This document shows positions 43,418 through 54,597 of a stretch of 58,977 nt of DNA, piece after piece. This stretch comes from Arcobacteraceae bacterium. Lineage in GTDB: Bacteria > Campylobacterota > Campylobacteria > Campylobacterales > Arcobacteraceae. A program made the translations under genes and the position numbers. Location: the NCBI GenBank assembly GCA_029935705.1, contig JAOZJU010000002.1, positions 1 to 58,977 on the forward strand, given 5' to 3'. The number at the start of each line of letters is the position of its first letter. Within the stretch, counting starts at the first letter, position 1. The notes under the pieces are model-generated. The model was not told the DNA's origin. It ran no database searches and saw only the letters and a list, made by a program, of their open reading frames with translations.

Positions 43418-44529
43418 AAAAATTATTATTGATTACAAACCAAGCAGAGTATAGCGAACACGGCACAATTACTCCACTGTTTGATAACTATTTAAAAGAG
43501 TTTTATGAAGTAGATATAGTGTTTATAACCAACTTTAAAGATAGTTTTCAAGAAAAAGGCAATCACTTTATAGTGCCACAAGCTTATGAAAATAATATTT
43601 TAGAGTATTTGACAAGAAAAAATATTGATATAAGCTTGTACCATTTTGTTATGGTGCGAAATGAGAAAAATTTACTTAAAAATGTCTTAGACAACAAAGA
43701 TAAATATAACTATAAAGTAGGATTTCGTATATCGTTTCCTTATAAAAATTTTGCTCATGATTTTGAAAATAGTTTTTTTCCGCTTTCAATGGTGCGAAAA
43801 TTTTTGCACAAACAAAAGATTAAAGATAGAGACAATATGATAAACCAATGTGATCTGTTTTTGCCTATATCTTTTGAGATGAAAGATGAATTTTATAGTC
43901 ATATTGATATAGATACATTTCCAATATTTACAGGGTTGGATCCAGAAAATTTAAATGAACATATAGTATCAAAAGATGATATAACAAAATTTATATATGT
44001 AGGAACTATAGATGAAAATAGACAATTTGAAGTTATCTTAGATAGTTTTGATAAACTAAAAGATGATAAATGGTCTTTAACCATATCAACAACAGACAAA
44101 ACATATATCACCAACTTGTTGAAAAATTACCCAAAACTAAAAAACCATATCAAAATCACAAATGCAATATCTCTTGATATGCTAAGAAAACAAGTAAACG
44201 AGCACGATATAGGTTTGGCCTTGATGCCACGAAATAGATATTTTGATACAATAATACTTAAAAAAGTGTTGGATTATTATACTTGTTCTATACCTGCTAT
44301 TGTTACAGAAAATGAAAAAAATCGTAGCATATTTGAAAAAGATGAAGCATTTTTCTGTGAGTTTGAATTAGATAAAATCACAAACAAACTTCAAGAACTT
44401 ATCGACAGTCCAAGTGCCCAAGATGCAAAAGTAGGAAACAAAGGTCAGAAAAAACTGTTAAGCTTAAAACGAAACTATAAGATATTGGCATATAATTTAT
44501 CAAAAAAATTAGATGAAATTACGGAATAG
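43414..44529 (+). CDS. GT4-like glycosyltransferase
   Basis: 371 residues. It has the two-domain Rossmann pattern of GT-B enzymes: N-terminal LLLITNQAEYSEHGTITPLFD, linker DLFLPISFEMKDEF, and C-terminal KFIYVGTIDENRQFEVILDSFDKL, then DIGLALMPRNRYFDTIILKKVLDYYTCSIPAIVTENE, where the nucleotide-sugar glutamate is expected. Acceptor unknown. It is coupled to mqo by a four-base overlap and sits three bases before gap, an unusual place for a surface-sugar gene. Confidence 0.75.
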   Translation: MKKLLLITNQAEYSEHGTITPLFDNYLKEFYEVDIVFITNFKDSFQEKGNHFIVPQAYENNILEYLTRKNIDISLYHFVMVRNEKNLLKNVLDNKDKYNYKVGFRISFPYKNFAHDFENSFFPLSMVRKFLHKQKIKDRDNMINQCDLFLPISFEMKDEFYSHIDIDTFPIFTGLDPENLNEHIVSKDDITKFIYVGTIDENRQFEVILDSFDKLKDDKWSLTISTTDKTYITNLLKNYPKLKNHIKITNAISLDMLRKQVNEHDIGLALMPRNRYFDTIILKKVLDYYTCSIPAIVTENEKNRSIFEKDEAFFCEFELDKITNKLQELIDSPSAQDAKVGNKGQKKLLSLKRNYKILAYNLSKKLDEITE

Positions 44530-44532
44530 AGT

Positions 44533-45552
44533 TTGAATATAGTTCTAAATGGTATTGGCAGAATCGGCAAAGCAATTTTGCGAATATCACACGATATTGA
44601 AAATATAAATATAGTAGCGATAAATGATATAAACTCAAATATCCAAAATATAGCTTATGCTATAAACTATGATTCAACTTATGGTATCATAAAAGATAAA
44701 TACAAAGTAGATGGTAGCTATATACAAAACAGCAAAACAAAACACGAAGTTCTAAACCATCGACGACTTCAAGATATTGATTTGTCAAATATAGATATAA
44801 TCATAGACTCAAGTGGAGCTAAAGTTGATACAAAAATTTTAAAAACACTTGATGTGAGATATATATTTTTAACTCACCCAAACAGCAGTGCTGATATAAA
44901 TGTAGTGCTTGGCATAAACCATGATAAGATAGATACCACCACAGATAAAATAGTATCTACAAGTTCGTGCAATGCCACTGCTATCTTGCCAGCATTAAAA
45001 TCTTTAGATGAAAAGTTTGGTATAGTTTGTGGCGATATAGTAACAGTTCATCCACTACTAAATCATCAAAAAACTCTCGATGCAAAATGTATCGGTAGTG
45101 ACGATAGAGATATCAAATGCAACTTTGAGTTTGGTAGAGGTGCTATGCAAAATATCATACCAAGCGGAACTACTACAATAGATGCTTGCAGTTTAGTTTT
45201 GCAACAAATAAATAGTGATATATTTTCATCTAACTCTTTTAGGGTTCCTACTGATGTAGTAGGAGCTATAAATATATCTGTATACACAAAACAATCATGC
45301 AATAAAGATGAGGTGATACAATTGTTTGAAAATATAGCCAAAAATCAAAAGTTTGATATATTTTTAAACAACCATGAGCCTCTTGTATCAAAAGATTTTC
45401 AACAACAAAGATTTACTACAATTGTAGACCACAGATGGACAGATGTTAAAAATGACCATATGATAAAGTTGGTGCTTTGGTATGACAACGAATGGGGATA
45501 TGCTTCAAGGGTGTTGGATATAGTAGGAGAGTTTTTAAATCAAAACAACTGA
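44533..45552 (+). CDS. gap: Glyceraldehyde-3-phosphate dehydrogenase, divergent
   Basis: 339 residues from a TTG at 44533. The N-terminal NAD fold is VLNGIGRIGKAILRI. The catalytic Cys146 is in STSSCNATAILPAL, where the near-universal SCTTN is SCNAT. His173 in VTVHPLLNHQ is kept, as are FGRGAMQNIIPSGTTT, RVPTDVVGAINISVY and WYDNEWGYASRV. It oxidises glyceraldehyde-3-phosphate. The altered loop could mean changed substrate or cofactor use. tpiA follows. Confidence 0.9.
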   Translation: MNIVLNGIGRIGKAILRISHDIENINIVAINDINSNIQNIAYAINYDSTYGIIKDKYKVDGSYIQNSKTKHEVLNHRRLQDIDLSNIDIIIDSSGAKVDTKILKTLDVRYIFLTHPNSSADINVVLGINHDKIDTTTDKIVSTSSCNATAILPALKSLDEKFGIVCGDIVTVHPLLNHQKTLDAKCIGSDDRDIKCNFEFGRGAMQNIIPSGTTTIDACSLVLQQINSDIFSSNSFRVPTDVVGAINISVYTKQSCNKDEVIQLFENIAKNQKFDIFLNNHEPLVSKDFQQQRFTTIVDHRWTDVKNDHMIKLVLWYDNEWGYASRVLDIVGEFLNQNN

Positions 45553-45606
45553 CCATAAGTTTTTTTGGATACAATGATATACAATAACACTTCTAAAAGG
45601 AAAAAT

Positions 45607-47156
<1,550 letters not shown>

Positions 47157-47166
47157 TATATAAAAA

Positions 47167-49020
47167 ATGAAAAATAACAGAAACAAGAAACTTCTGATTC
47201 TGATATTTTTTATTTTATTTTTGACTCTATTGTTGATGCTCTCAGTATCAAATACTATCAAAAACAAAAGAAAACCACCAAGTCAAACAGTAACACACAA
47301 AGAGTTGTCGATTCGTGGTAGTATCATAAGCAAAGATGGCTTTAATATCAGTGTATCTAAAAAACTTTTCAAAGCTACTATATTTCTAAGCTCTCTTGAT
47401 ATGGACAAAAAAGAACTTTTTGTCAAACTTTTTTCAATATATAGTGATATACCAGAAAAGAAAATTATGCAAGTTATAGATAAAAATATTCGACAAAAAA
47501 AATTAGGCACAATAATTTTATCTCATAATATAGATGCCAAAACAGCCAAAAACCTAAAACAGCTTTCAAGAAAACTACTCAAACTTAAGGTATTTAAAAC
47601 TATCAATATAGATGGCAACGACTTAGTCATAGGTTTGGATATCATACCTACTGGCGAAAAAAGAGTATATCAATATGATGATTCGTTTTCTACTGTGGTA
47701 GGTTATGTCAAAAAGTTTGAAAACAAACAAAACATCACAAGGGTCAAAGGTATAAATGGTATAGAAAAATTTTATGATAAATCTCTAAACAATTATAAAA
47801 ATTTTACAATAAAAGGCAAAAGAGATGTGTTGTCAAATATCATTTTAAATGCAAATGCTGAAAAAATAGATAGTTATGATGGAGCTAAACTTTATATAAA
47901 TATACCACTAAAACTACAAAAAAATATGGAAAAAATAGTTGATCATTTTCAGATAAAACTTAAAGCTAAGGAGATAATAGCTTCTGTCATGAGAAGTGAT
48001 ACTGGTGAAGTTTTGGCTCTTGTGTCATCAAATAGATTTGATCCACAAAATATAACCACAAAAGATATCTTAAATGGACACACAAATATCAATGCCATCT
48101 CATATGCTTTTGAACCAGGCTCTGTGATAAAACCTTTGTCTATATCTTTGGTGCTTCAAAATGGTTTGGTCAAAACAGATGAAACTATAAATGCACACAA
48201 TCGTTCAGTAAAAAATCTTTTTTCAAACTATGGTTATGGAAGTTACAAGATAGGCAAACATACCATAAAAGATGCTCATAGATTTAAAAAAAATAGACTT
48301 ACATTAAACGATATACTGATATATTCAAGCAATATAGGAACACTCAAATTAGCCCAACGACTAACAGGCAAACAGTTTTATGATGGTTTTAAAAGTTTTG
48401 GTTTGTCAAAAAAAACAGGTATAGATATATATAGCGAAAAAACAGGCATAATACACACAAAAAAACAGTACAGCATAGGCGACAAAGATGGCAAAGACAA
48501 CATATACAAAGCTACAGATTCATATGGCCATGGAATTACAGCTACATTTATGCAGGTGCTTAAAGCTTATACAGTATTCAACAACAATGGCTTGATGGTC
48601 ACACCAAGAGTTGTAAACTATATAAAATTTCAAGATAATATAATCAAACCAAAATTTTTTAAACCTAAAAAAGTTTTGGATAAAAATGTAGCAAACTATA
48701 TAAAATCTATCTTAATAGATGTGGTAGAAAAAGGAACAGGAAGAAACACAAAGATAAAAAATCTTGAAGTTGGTGGCAAAACAGGAACAGCAAGCATAGC
48801 AAGAGGTGGCAAGTATCTGAAAAAATACAATAGCTCATTTTTTGGTTTTGCAAACGACAAAAACAACAAATACACAATAGGTGTAACTATAAGAGAGCCA
48901 TCATCTACAAATATAAGATCACAAAACTACTATGCATCAAGTTCTGCTGTGCCAGTATTTAAAAAGATAGTCAAAGCTCTTGTGGTGTTGGATTATCTAA
49001 AAATAGGTGAATATAGATGA
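47167..49020 (+). CDS. ftsI: Penicillin-binding protein, FtsI-type transpeptidase
   Basis: 617 residues. One N-terminal helix (about 8-27) and a dimerisation-type domain (RGSIISKDGFNIS) lead into the transpeptidase. Active-site motifs are S319-VI-K322, S387-S-N389 and K538-T-G540. It crosslinks septal peptidoglycan. It is directly followed by the type II secretion-like genes with a four-base overlap. Confidence 0.94.
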   Translation: MKNNRNKKLLILIFFILFLTLLLMLSVSNTIKNKRKPPSQTVTHKELSIRGSIISKDGFNISVSKKLFKATIFLSSLDMDKKELFVKLFSIYSDIPEKKIMQVIDKNIRQKKLGTIILSHNIDAKTAKNLKQLSRKLLKLKVFKTINIDGNDLVIGLDIIPTGEKRVYQYDDSFSTVVGYVKKFENKQNITRVKGINGIEKFYDKSLNNYKNFTIKGKRDVLSNIILNANAEKIDSYDGAKLYINIPLKLQKNMEKIVDHFQIKLKAKEIIASVMRSDTGEVLALVSSNRFDPQNITTKDILNGHTNINAISYAFEPGSVIKPLSISLVLQNGLVKTDETINAHNRSVKNLFSNYGYGSYKIGKHTIKDAHRFKKNRLTLNDILIYSSNIGTLKLAQRLTGKQFYDGFKSFGLSKKTGIDIYSEKTGIIHTKKQYSIGDKDGKDNIYKATDSYGHGITATFMQVLKAYTVFNNNGLMVTPRVVNYIKFQDNIIKPKFFKPKKVLDKNVANYIKSILIDVVEKGTGRNTKIKNLEVGGKTGTASIARGGKYLKKYNSSFFGFANDKNNKYTIGVTIREPSSTNIRSQNYYASSSAVPVFKKIVKALVVLDYLKIGEYR

Positions 49021-49895
49021 AAAAAGCAGTGATTATGCCATTTGTTCTTATGTTTATAACTGCTTTGTCAATTTTAGTCATAAACTTTGTATCTGATAGT
49101 CAATATGTTCTTAAAAACAATACATACAAAGATATTATCGAAACAAACACTGCCATGCAAGCTATAGATAGTAGCATAAACAATACATTTAAAAACTACA
49201 AAAAAGTGCCAAGCGATGAGATACTCGCAGTCTTAAACTCCATAGAGATAAAAGAGAAAAAAAGCAACATAGAGATAAAGATGAATGTAGCAAGACGAAA
49301 ATCCCTCATAAGCATAAACTCTATGTTTGAATATGATACTCATTTTGTAAGCTGGAGATTAAAACCAAAAATAAAAAACTGGATCTTTGATATGTTAACC
49401 ATAAGATATGAGATATCTCAACCATCATATCTATTTGACTTGATAATCCAAACGCTGAACACTGATAGTGAGATAGGATTAAGAAACATTAGATATAATC
49501 AAGGTAAAATATATACAAAAGAACATTTTAATCAAATTTTGGATTATTATTATGAGATAACAGAAGATGAAAAGATATTTTCAGTGCCATTTGATAAGAT
49601 ATTTTGTTTTGATAAAGATTGTGAAGAAAAATTATATTGTGAAAAAACAACACAAGAGGTTCGTAAATTGATTTTTGAAGATTTTGAAAAAGATGGTTTT
49701 GAATTGGATTGTCTAAATCTTTTACCAAACGATAAAATAAAACTCAGCAGTCTAAATACAATATATGAAAGCAACGATACATTTGAAAAAATAGATGGCG
49801 AGATAACTTTTACTACACCATCAAATACTAAAGTGGCTGATTTTGTATATGATTTTAATAAAAAAGGGTTGGTTTATTTTGATATTAAATTATAG
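49017..49895 (+). CDS. GspK-like protein of a type II secretion-like cluster (tentative)
   Basis: 292 residues. The N-terminus KKAVIMPFVLMFITALSILVINF resembles a GspK or PilX-type minor pseudopilin, with Ala before the hydrophobic run and no Glu at position five, as in GspK. The rest is mixed and I do not recognise a domain. The call rests on position before L-, M-, N- and C-like genes. Confidence 0.5.
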   Translation: MKKAVIMPFVLMFITALSILVINFVSDSQYVLKNNTYKDIIETNTAMQAIDSSINNTFKNYKKVPSDEILAVLNSIEIKEKKSNIEIKMNVARRKSLISINSMFEYDTHFVSWRLKPKIKNWIFDMLTIRYEISQPSYLFDLIIQTLNTDSEIGLRNIRYNQGKIYTKEHFNQILDYYYEITEDEKIFSVPFDKIFCFDKDCEEKLYCEKTTQEVRKLIFEDFEKDGFELDCLNLLPNDKIKLSSLNTIYESNDTFEKIDGEITFTTPSNTKVADFVYDFNKKGLVYFDIKL

Positions 49896-50730
49896 TGAAG
49901 AGAAGATAGAAACAATATTTTTAACCAACAACACCACACAAATTCCAAAACAAGATTTTAATATCATTCTCTCCCCTTCGTTTTATTGGACAAAAATAAA
50001 AAAGATACCAGTATATACAACTTACCAAGCAAAAGAGTATGCAAAATCATTGTTTGAAGGACAACTTTTACAAGATGATTATAACTATTTTGTTAAAAAA
50101 ATAAGAAACAATGAGTTTAGATTTTTTGCTTATTCGCCTACTAAAATAAAAGAGTTGATAAAAAACAAAGATGCAGAGATAAAAAATATACAAAAGATAT
50201 ATTTTGCACAAAATGAGTTTGAATCTTGGTTTAACGAAACAACACATAAAGCGATAGACACAAACGATGGTTCATATCTTACAACAATCAAAAACAATAT
50301 CGTGCTTGTGCCAAGTTTGATAGAGAAAAATATCATAAAGATTGATGAAGTTATCGATCAAATACAATTGTCTAAAAACTATATAACATTTGGTTCAGGT
50401 TTTGGGATAAACAAAATAGGCAAAAAAGGTTTAGCAATTGCAGTGGTTGCGAGTATTGTATTGATGATTGGTATGACTATAAATATCATAAGCAACATAA
50501 CCAAAATAAATAAAATATCAAATAGTTTAGAAAAAAAGTTAAATAAATTGAACTTACCAAAAACATCATTTGAGTTAAAAGCAATGGCAAATGAGAGCAA
50601 ACAAAAAGTAGAAAAACAGTTAAAAATAAGAGAAAATATCAAAAAATTAAGCTCGCTTGATAGAACCCAATATGGTAAAATAGAAAAAATAACCATAACA
50701 AGCAAAGAGGTGTTGGTATATGACAAATAA
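49879..50730 (+). CDS. GspL-like assembly protein (tentative)
   Basis: About 283 residues from TTG 49879 (with AAAGGG ten bases before); ATG 49843 is the alternative and would overlap the previous gene by 53 bases. A cytoplasmic domain (about 1-195) precedes one membrane helix (LAIAVVASIVLMIGMTINII) and a periplasmic coiled-coil-like end, the layout of GspL/PilM-PilN-type proteins. No ATPase motif is visible. Confidence 0.5.
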   Translation: MILNYSEEKIETIFLTNNTTQIPKQDFNIILSPSFYWTKIKKIPVYTTYQAKEYAKSLFEGQLLQDDYNYFVKKIRNNEFRFFAYSPTKIKELIKNKDAEIKNIQKIYFAQNEFESWFNETTHKAIDTNDGSYLTTIKNNIVLVPSLIEKNIIKIDEVIDQIQLSKNYITFGSGFGINKIGKKGLAIAVVASIVLMIGMTINIISNITKINKISNSLEKKLNKLNLPKTSFELKAMANESKQKVEKQLKIRENIKKLSSLDRTQYGKIEKITITSKEVLVYDK

Positions 50731-51100
50731 AACAAAATATATCTTAGTGGGATTTTTTCTATTTATGCTTATAGTTGCAATTGTTATGAAGATAAGCTCA
50801 AATCGCTTAAAAGAAGAATCAAAAAAATATGAACAACTTTTTGATATGATATCAAAAATTGAACACAACAGAGCTTTGTTTGATATGAAAAATAATATAA
50901 AAATATACAATACAAAAAGATATAAAAATAGTATAAAAATATCAGAGAATAAAAAAGAGCATATAATAATATTTAAAGACAGTTTAGCAAATGCAAACAG
51001 TTTCATACGAAAACTAGCAAACAGCAACACAGTATTGGGCGATATTGAGATAAAAGAGATAAACAATAAAATAGAGATAACAATGAGGATAAAAAAGTGA
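50720..51100 (+). CDS. GspM-like small membrane protein (tentative)
   Basis: 126 residues with one N-terminal helix (YILVGFFLFMLIVAIVM), a coiled-coil-like segment and a small alpha-beta end ending VLGDIEIKEINNKIEITMRI, the GspM/PilO layout. It overlaps its neighbours by 4-11 bases. Confidence 0.5.
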   Translation: MTNKTKYILVGFFLFMLIVAIVMKISSNRLKEESKKYEQLFDMISKIEHNRALFDMKNNIKIYNTKRYKNSIKISENKKEHIIIFKDSLANANSFIRKLANSNTVLGDIEIKEINNKIEITMRIKK

Positions 51101-51669
51101 TAAATATATCAAAAATCAAAGACAAATTTGAAGAGTTTCACTATATGGAGGTTGGATTTTTGTTTAAGTTTATATTTTATAGTTTAGTAGTAGTAAGTTG
51201 CTTGATTATATTTTCACCAAAAAAACAGATATATTATTATGTAGAAACAATAGCAAAAAAACAAAACATAATCATATCTGATGAAAATATAACCAATGAA
51301 ACATTTGGGGTCAAACTATCAAATGGCAAACTTTATTACGATGAGATAGTTGTGGGTAGTTTTGAAAATATCTCAATAGAAAGTTTTTTGTTTGTATCAA
51401 CAATAAAAATAAAAAATTTCACCATAGATGATTTGTATAAACATTTTTTGCCAACAAAAATTGACAATATCACTATATCGCACAACATATTTAAGCCATT
51501 TACTCTAAATTTAAACTCAAAAGGAGAGTTTGGAGTGATAGAAGGAGATTTTGATATAAAAACCAAAAAACAATATATAAAACTTGTGCCAAGCAAAAAG
51601 ATGAAAAATAGTCAGTTGTTATCGATGATGAAAAAAACTCAAAACGGGTATATCTATGAGAGCAAATAA
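51097..51669 (+). CDS. GspN-like membrane protein (tentative)
   Basis: 190 residues with one N-terminal helix (FIFYSLVVVSCLIIF) and a beta-rich periplasmic part (EFGVIEGDFDIKTKKQYIKLVPS) as in GspN. Assigned mainly from size, layout and position between M- and C-like genes. Confidence 0.5.
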   Translation: MINISKIKDKFEEFHYMEVGFLFKFIFYSLVVVSCLIIFSPKKQIYYYVETIAKKQNIIISDENITNETFGVKLSNGKLYYDEIVVGSFENISIESFLFVSTIKIKNFTIDDLYKHFLPTKIDNITISHNIFKPFTLNLNSKGEFGVIEGDFDIKTKKQYIKLVPSKKMKNSQLLSMMKKTQNGYIYESK

Positions 51670-52414
51670 TAGTTTATTTAAAAACAGTTTTTTTATAGCT
51701 GTATCAATATATATTTTATCTGCCTTGATTGGACTGTTTTTGCCTACAAGCACGATAAGTAAAACAAAACAACCTGTCATAAACTTTAAATACAACTATA
51801 GTTTATCAAATATATTTCAAGACCAAAAAACCAAACAACCAAAAAATATAGATTTGAAAAAACTCAATTTTATTTTAATTGCGGTATATGTCGATGCTAA
51901 AAATAGTGTAGCAGTTGTGGAGAAAAACAACAAAACAGATGTTTTAAGTATAGGAGATATTTTTGATGGATATAAGTTTGTAGAGGCTACAAGCTACCAA
52001 GCGATATTTGAAAAAAATGGCAAAAAATACAAAATAGAACTAAAAAATTCAAAATTATCAAAACTACAACAAGATAGAATACAAAGCAAACAAACTAACA
52101 CTGATACTAAAACAAAAGATATAGAATACAACGATATAGATTATTATCAAAAAAATCAAGATAAGATATGGCAAGAGATATCTATATATAAAATAGATGG
52201 AAACTATCAAATCCAAAGAATAAAAAAAGGCAGCAAAATGGAAAAACTAGGACTAAAATCTGGAGATATAATAAAATCAGTAAATGGCAAAGAGGTAAAA
52301 AAAGACAGTGATGCTATCAAGTTGTATCAAGAGGTAAACAAACAAGAGTTTGTGACTTTAACAATCTTACGAGATGGCGAGATGTTTGATATAGAGTATA
52401 ATATAAAAAGGTAA
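51656..52414 (+). CDS. GspC-like protein with PDZ domain
   Basis: 252 residues. An N-terminal helix (FIAVSIYILSALIGLFL) is followed by an HR-like domain (about 60-125: FILIAVYVDAKNSVAVVEKN, then SIGDIFDGYKFVEA). A C-terminal PDZ domain (about 175-250) reads IQRIKKGSKMEKLGLKSGDI and SVNGKEVKKDSDAI. GspC links inner-membrane parts to the secretin. It ends three bases before the secretin gene. Confidence 0.75.
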   Translation: MRANNSLFKNSFFIAVSIYILSALIGLFLPTSTISKTKQPVINFKYNYSLSNIFQDQKTKQPKNIDLKKLNFILIAVYVDAKNSVAVVEKNNKTDVLSIGDIFDGYKFVEATSYQAIFEKNGKKYKIELKNSKLSKLQQDRIQSKQTNTDTKTKDIEYNDIDYYQKNQDKIWQEISIYKIDGNYQIQRIKKGSKMEKLGLKSGDIIKSVNGKEVKKDSDAIKLYQEVNKQEFVTLTILRDGEMFDIEYNIKR

Positions 52415-52417
52415 AAT

Positions 52418-54595
52418 ATGAGAAAATTAGTTTTAATAATCACATTGTGTAGTATATTTTTGGCAAATGATACAATAAGCATAAACTTCAAAGGTCTTGA
52501 TATTCGTGATTTTGTAAAGATGGTAGCAAAGATAAAAGATGAAAACATACTCATGGATAGTGGTTTAAATGGTAAAGTAAATTTTATATCAGTAAAACCA
52601 ATACCTAAAAAATCTTTGATGGTGCTTTTAAATCATGTGCTTGAAACCAAGGGTTATACCTTGGTTAGAACTCATTTTGGATATTTAAAAGTGGTAAAAA
52701 TTATAGATGCAGGAAGATCAGGTCTGCCTGTAAATAGTTCAAAAGATACATTTCAAATAGTTACAGAGATTATAGAAGTAGAAAATATGAATGTAGATAT
52801 ACTTGTATCCAAACTAAGGCACTTGGTGACTAAAAATTCTAAAATTACAACATCTAAAGATACAAATGCTATAATAGTCACAGATTATCCACAAAAGATA
52901 AAATCTATAAAAAGAATCATCAAACTTTTGTCAAACAAAAGTCAAAAAAAGATAAGAGTGATTAAACTAAAACACATAAAAGCAAATGTAATAGGTGCAG
53001 ATATAACAAAAATATCAAAAAATCTTTTTGATGCAAAGATCGCTACAAACAAATTGGAGATCATCACAAATACCAAAACAAACACCATAACTCTTGTAGG
53101 CAAAAAATCACAAGTTGAAAAATTAACAAAAATCATAAACAAAGCAGATAGCGTAGATGATCAATCATCTATAGTGATGGAAGTAATTCGTGTAAACAAC
53201 AGCGATGCAAAGGATATCATAAAGATACTAAATAAGTTTTATGCCAAAAAAGGCAAAAATATCCTATATCAACCATCATTTACAAATGACACAGAGTTAA
53301 ATGCAGTGATAGTTAGAGCAAGACAAAGTGATGTAGAAGAGGTTCGCAAAATAGTCACCAAACTTGATGTGCCAAAACCACAAGTATATGTCAAAGCAAA
53401 AATCATAGAAGTATCAAACAACAAAGCAAGTGATGTAGGTATAAAATATGGTTTATCTGGTGGTAGAGTTACATCAGAATCGTTAGTAACCATGAGTGCC
53501 AATTTGGGTGGAAGTGCTGTTGCGATTGATACAACACTATTGGGTTATATAGAAGCACCATCAAATGTGCGAGAGATATTTTCACTGGGGGCTACTTTGT
53601 CGCTACTTGAAACTGAAGGAGCAGCAGAAGTATTAAGCGAACCATCACTTTTGTGTCTTAACAATAAAGAATCAGAAATATATGTAGGAAATACCCAATC
53701 TGTTGTAACATCATCATCAAAAGCAAATACAAGCACCGCTGATACTACAAATCAATACAAAAGAGAAGATATAGGTCTAACACTCAAAATCAAACCACGA
53801 CTTTCAAGTGACAATAAAGTAACACTTGAGATAGAAACAGTCATAGAAGATGTATTGGGGACAGATGCAAATGGCCAACCAATTACAACCAAACGAACCA
53901 TAAAAACAACAGCAATAGTCAAAGACACAGAGCTTGTAATGCTTGGAGGTTTAAACAAAGTTAAAGATACTACTACCATATCCAAAGTGCCATTTTTGGG
54001 TGATATCCCACTTCTTGGTGCACTTTTTACCAACACAACCAAAACAAAATCAAAAGCATCTTTGTCTATTATGTTAATACCATATATCATAGATGAAAAC
54101 AGAAGTATGCAAAAACTAAAAAATGAGCTAAGCAAAATGGCAATAGCACAAGATAAATATACAGCACAAGTGATCGATATCTTAAAAGATGGCAAACTAA
54201 TAAAAAATGAAACTTTAAACAAAGATGAAAATGATAGTTTTGAAGATGATATAGAGCAAGAGCTTGACCAAGAAGTTGAAAAAGAGATTCAAAGAGATAA
54301 AGCTAAAATAGAAGCAAAAAAAGTAACAAAAAAAGAAATAAGCCCAAAACAAAAGATCAACAAATCAAAATATTTTTATGTAAATATAGGGTTTCACAAA
54401 AATAAAAAATTTATCAAAAAAATCAAAAACGACAAAAATCTAAACTTAAAAATATCGCAGATTATAAGCCCACGAGGCGATAAGTTTAGAAGCATAATAG
54501 CAGGACCATATGACACAAAAGCAAAAGCACAAGCAAAGTTGTCGTATATATATGACAACTACACAGAAGATGTATATATCCAACAAGGTCTATAA
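52418..54595 (+). CDS. gspD: Type II secretion secretin GspD with C-terminal SPOR-like domain
   Basis: 725 residues. A signal peptide (LVLIITLCSIFLA) precedes N0 (SINFKGLDIRDFVKMVA) and N1-N3 domains with RVIKLKHIKANVIGADI and VMEVIRVNNSDAKDIIKIL. The secretin core (about 310-580) has VYVKAKIIEVSNNKASDVGI, AAEVLSEPSLLCLNNKE, IGLTLKIKPRLS and VPFLGDIPLLGALFTN. A charged linker (about 600-645) leads to about 74 residues (652-725) starting YFYVNIGFHKNKKFIKKI and containing RSIIAGPYDTKAKAQAKL, which look like a SPOR domain. That fusion is unusual. Confidence 0.92.
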   Translation: MRKLVLIITLCSIFLANDTISINFKGLDIRDFVKMVAKIKDENILMDSGLNGKVNFISVKPIPKKSLMVLLNHVLETKGYTLVRTHFGYLKVVKIIDAGRSGLPVNSSKDTFQIVTEIIEVENMNVDILVSKLRHLVTKNSKITTSKDTNAIIVTDYPQKIKSIKRIIKLLSNKSQKKIRVIKLKHIKANVIGADITKISKNLFDAKIATNKLEIITNTKTNTITLVGKKSQVEKLTKIINKADSVDDQSSIVMEVIRVNNSDAKDIIKILNKFYAKKGKNILYQPSFTNDTELNAVIVRARQSDVEEVRKIVTKLDVPKPQVYVKAKIIEVSNNKASDVGIKYGLSGGRVTSESLVTMSANLGGSAVAIDTTLLGYIEAPSNVREIFSLGATLSLLETEGAAEVLSEPSLLCLNNKESEIYVGNTQSVVTSSSKANTSTADTTNQYKREDIGLTLKIKPRLSSDNKVTLEIETVIEDVLGTDANGQPITTKRTIKTTAIVKDTELVMLGGLNKVKDTTTISKVPFLGDIPLLGALFTNTTKTKSKASLSIMLIPYIIDENRSMQKLKNELSKMAIAQDKYTAQVIDILKDGKLIKNETLNKDENDSFEDDIEQELDQEVEKEIQRDKAKIEAKKVTKKEISPKQKINKSKYFYVNIGFHKNKKFIKKIKNDKNLNLKISQIISPRGDKFRSIIAGPYDTKAKAQAKLSYIYDNYTEDVYIQQGL

Positions 54596-54597
54596 GG

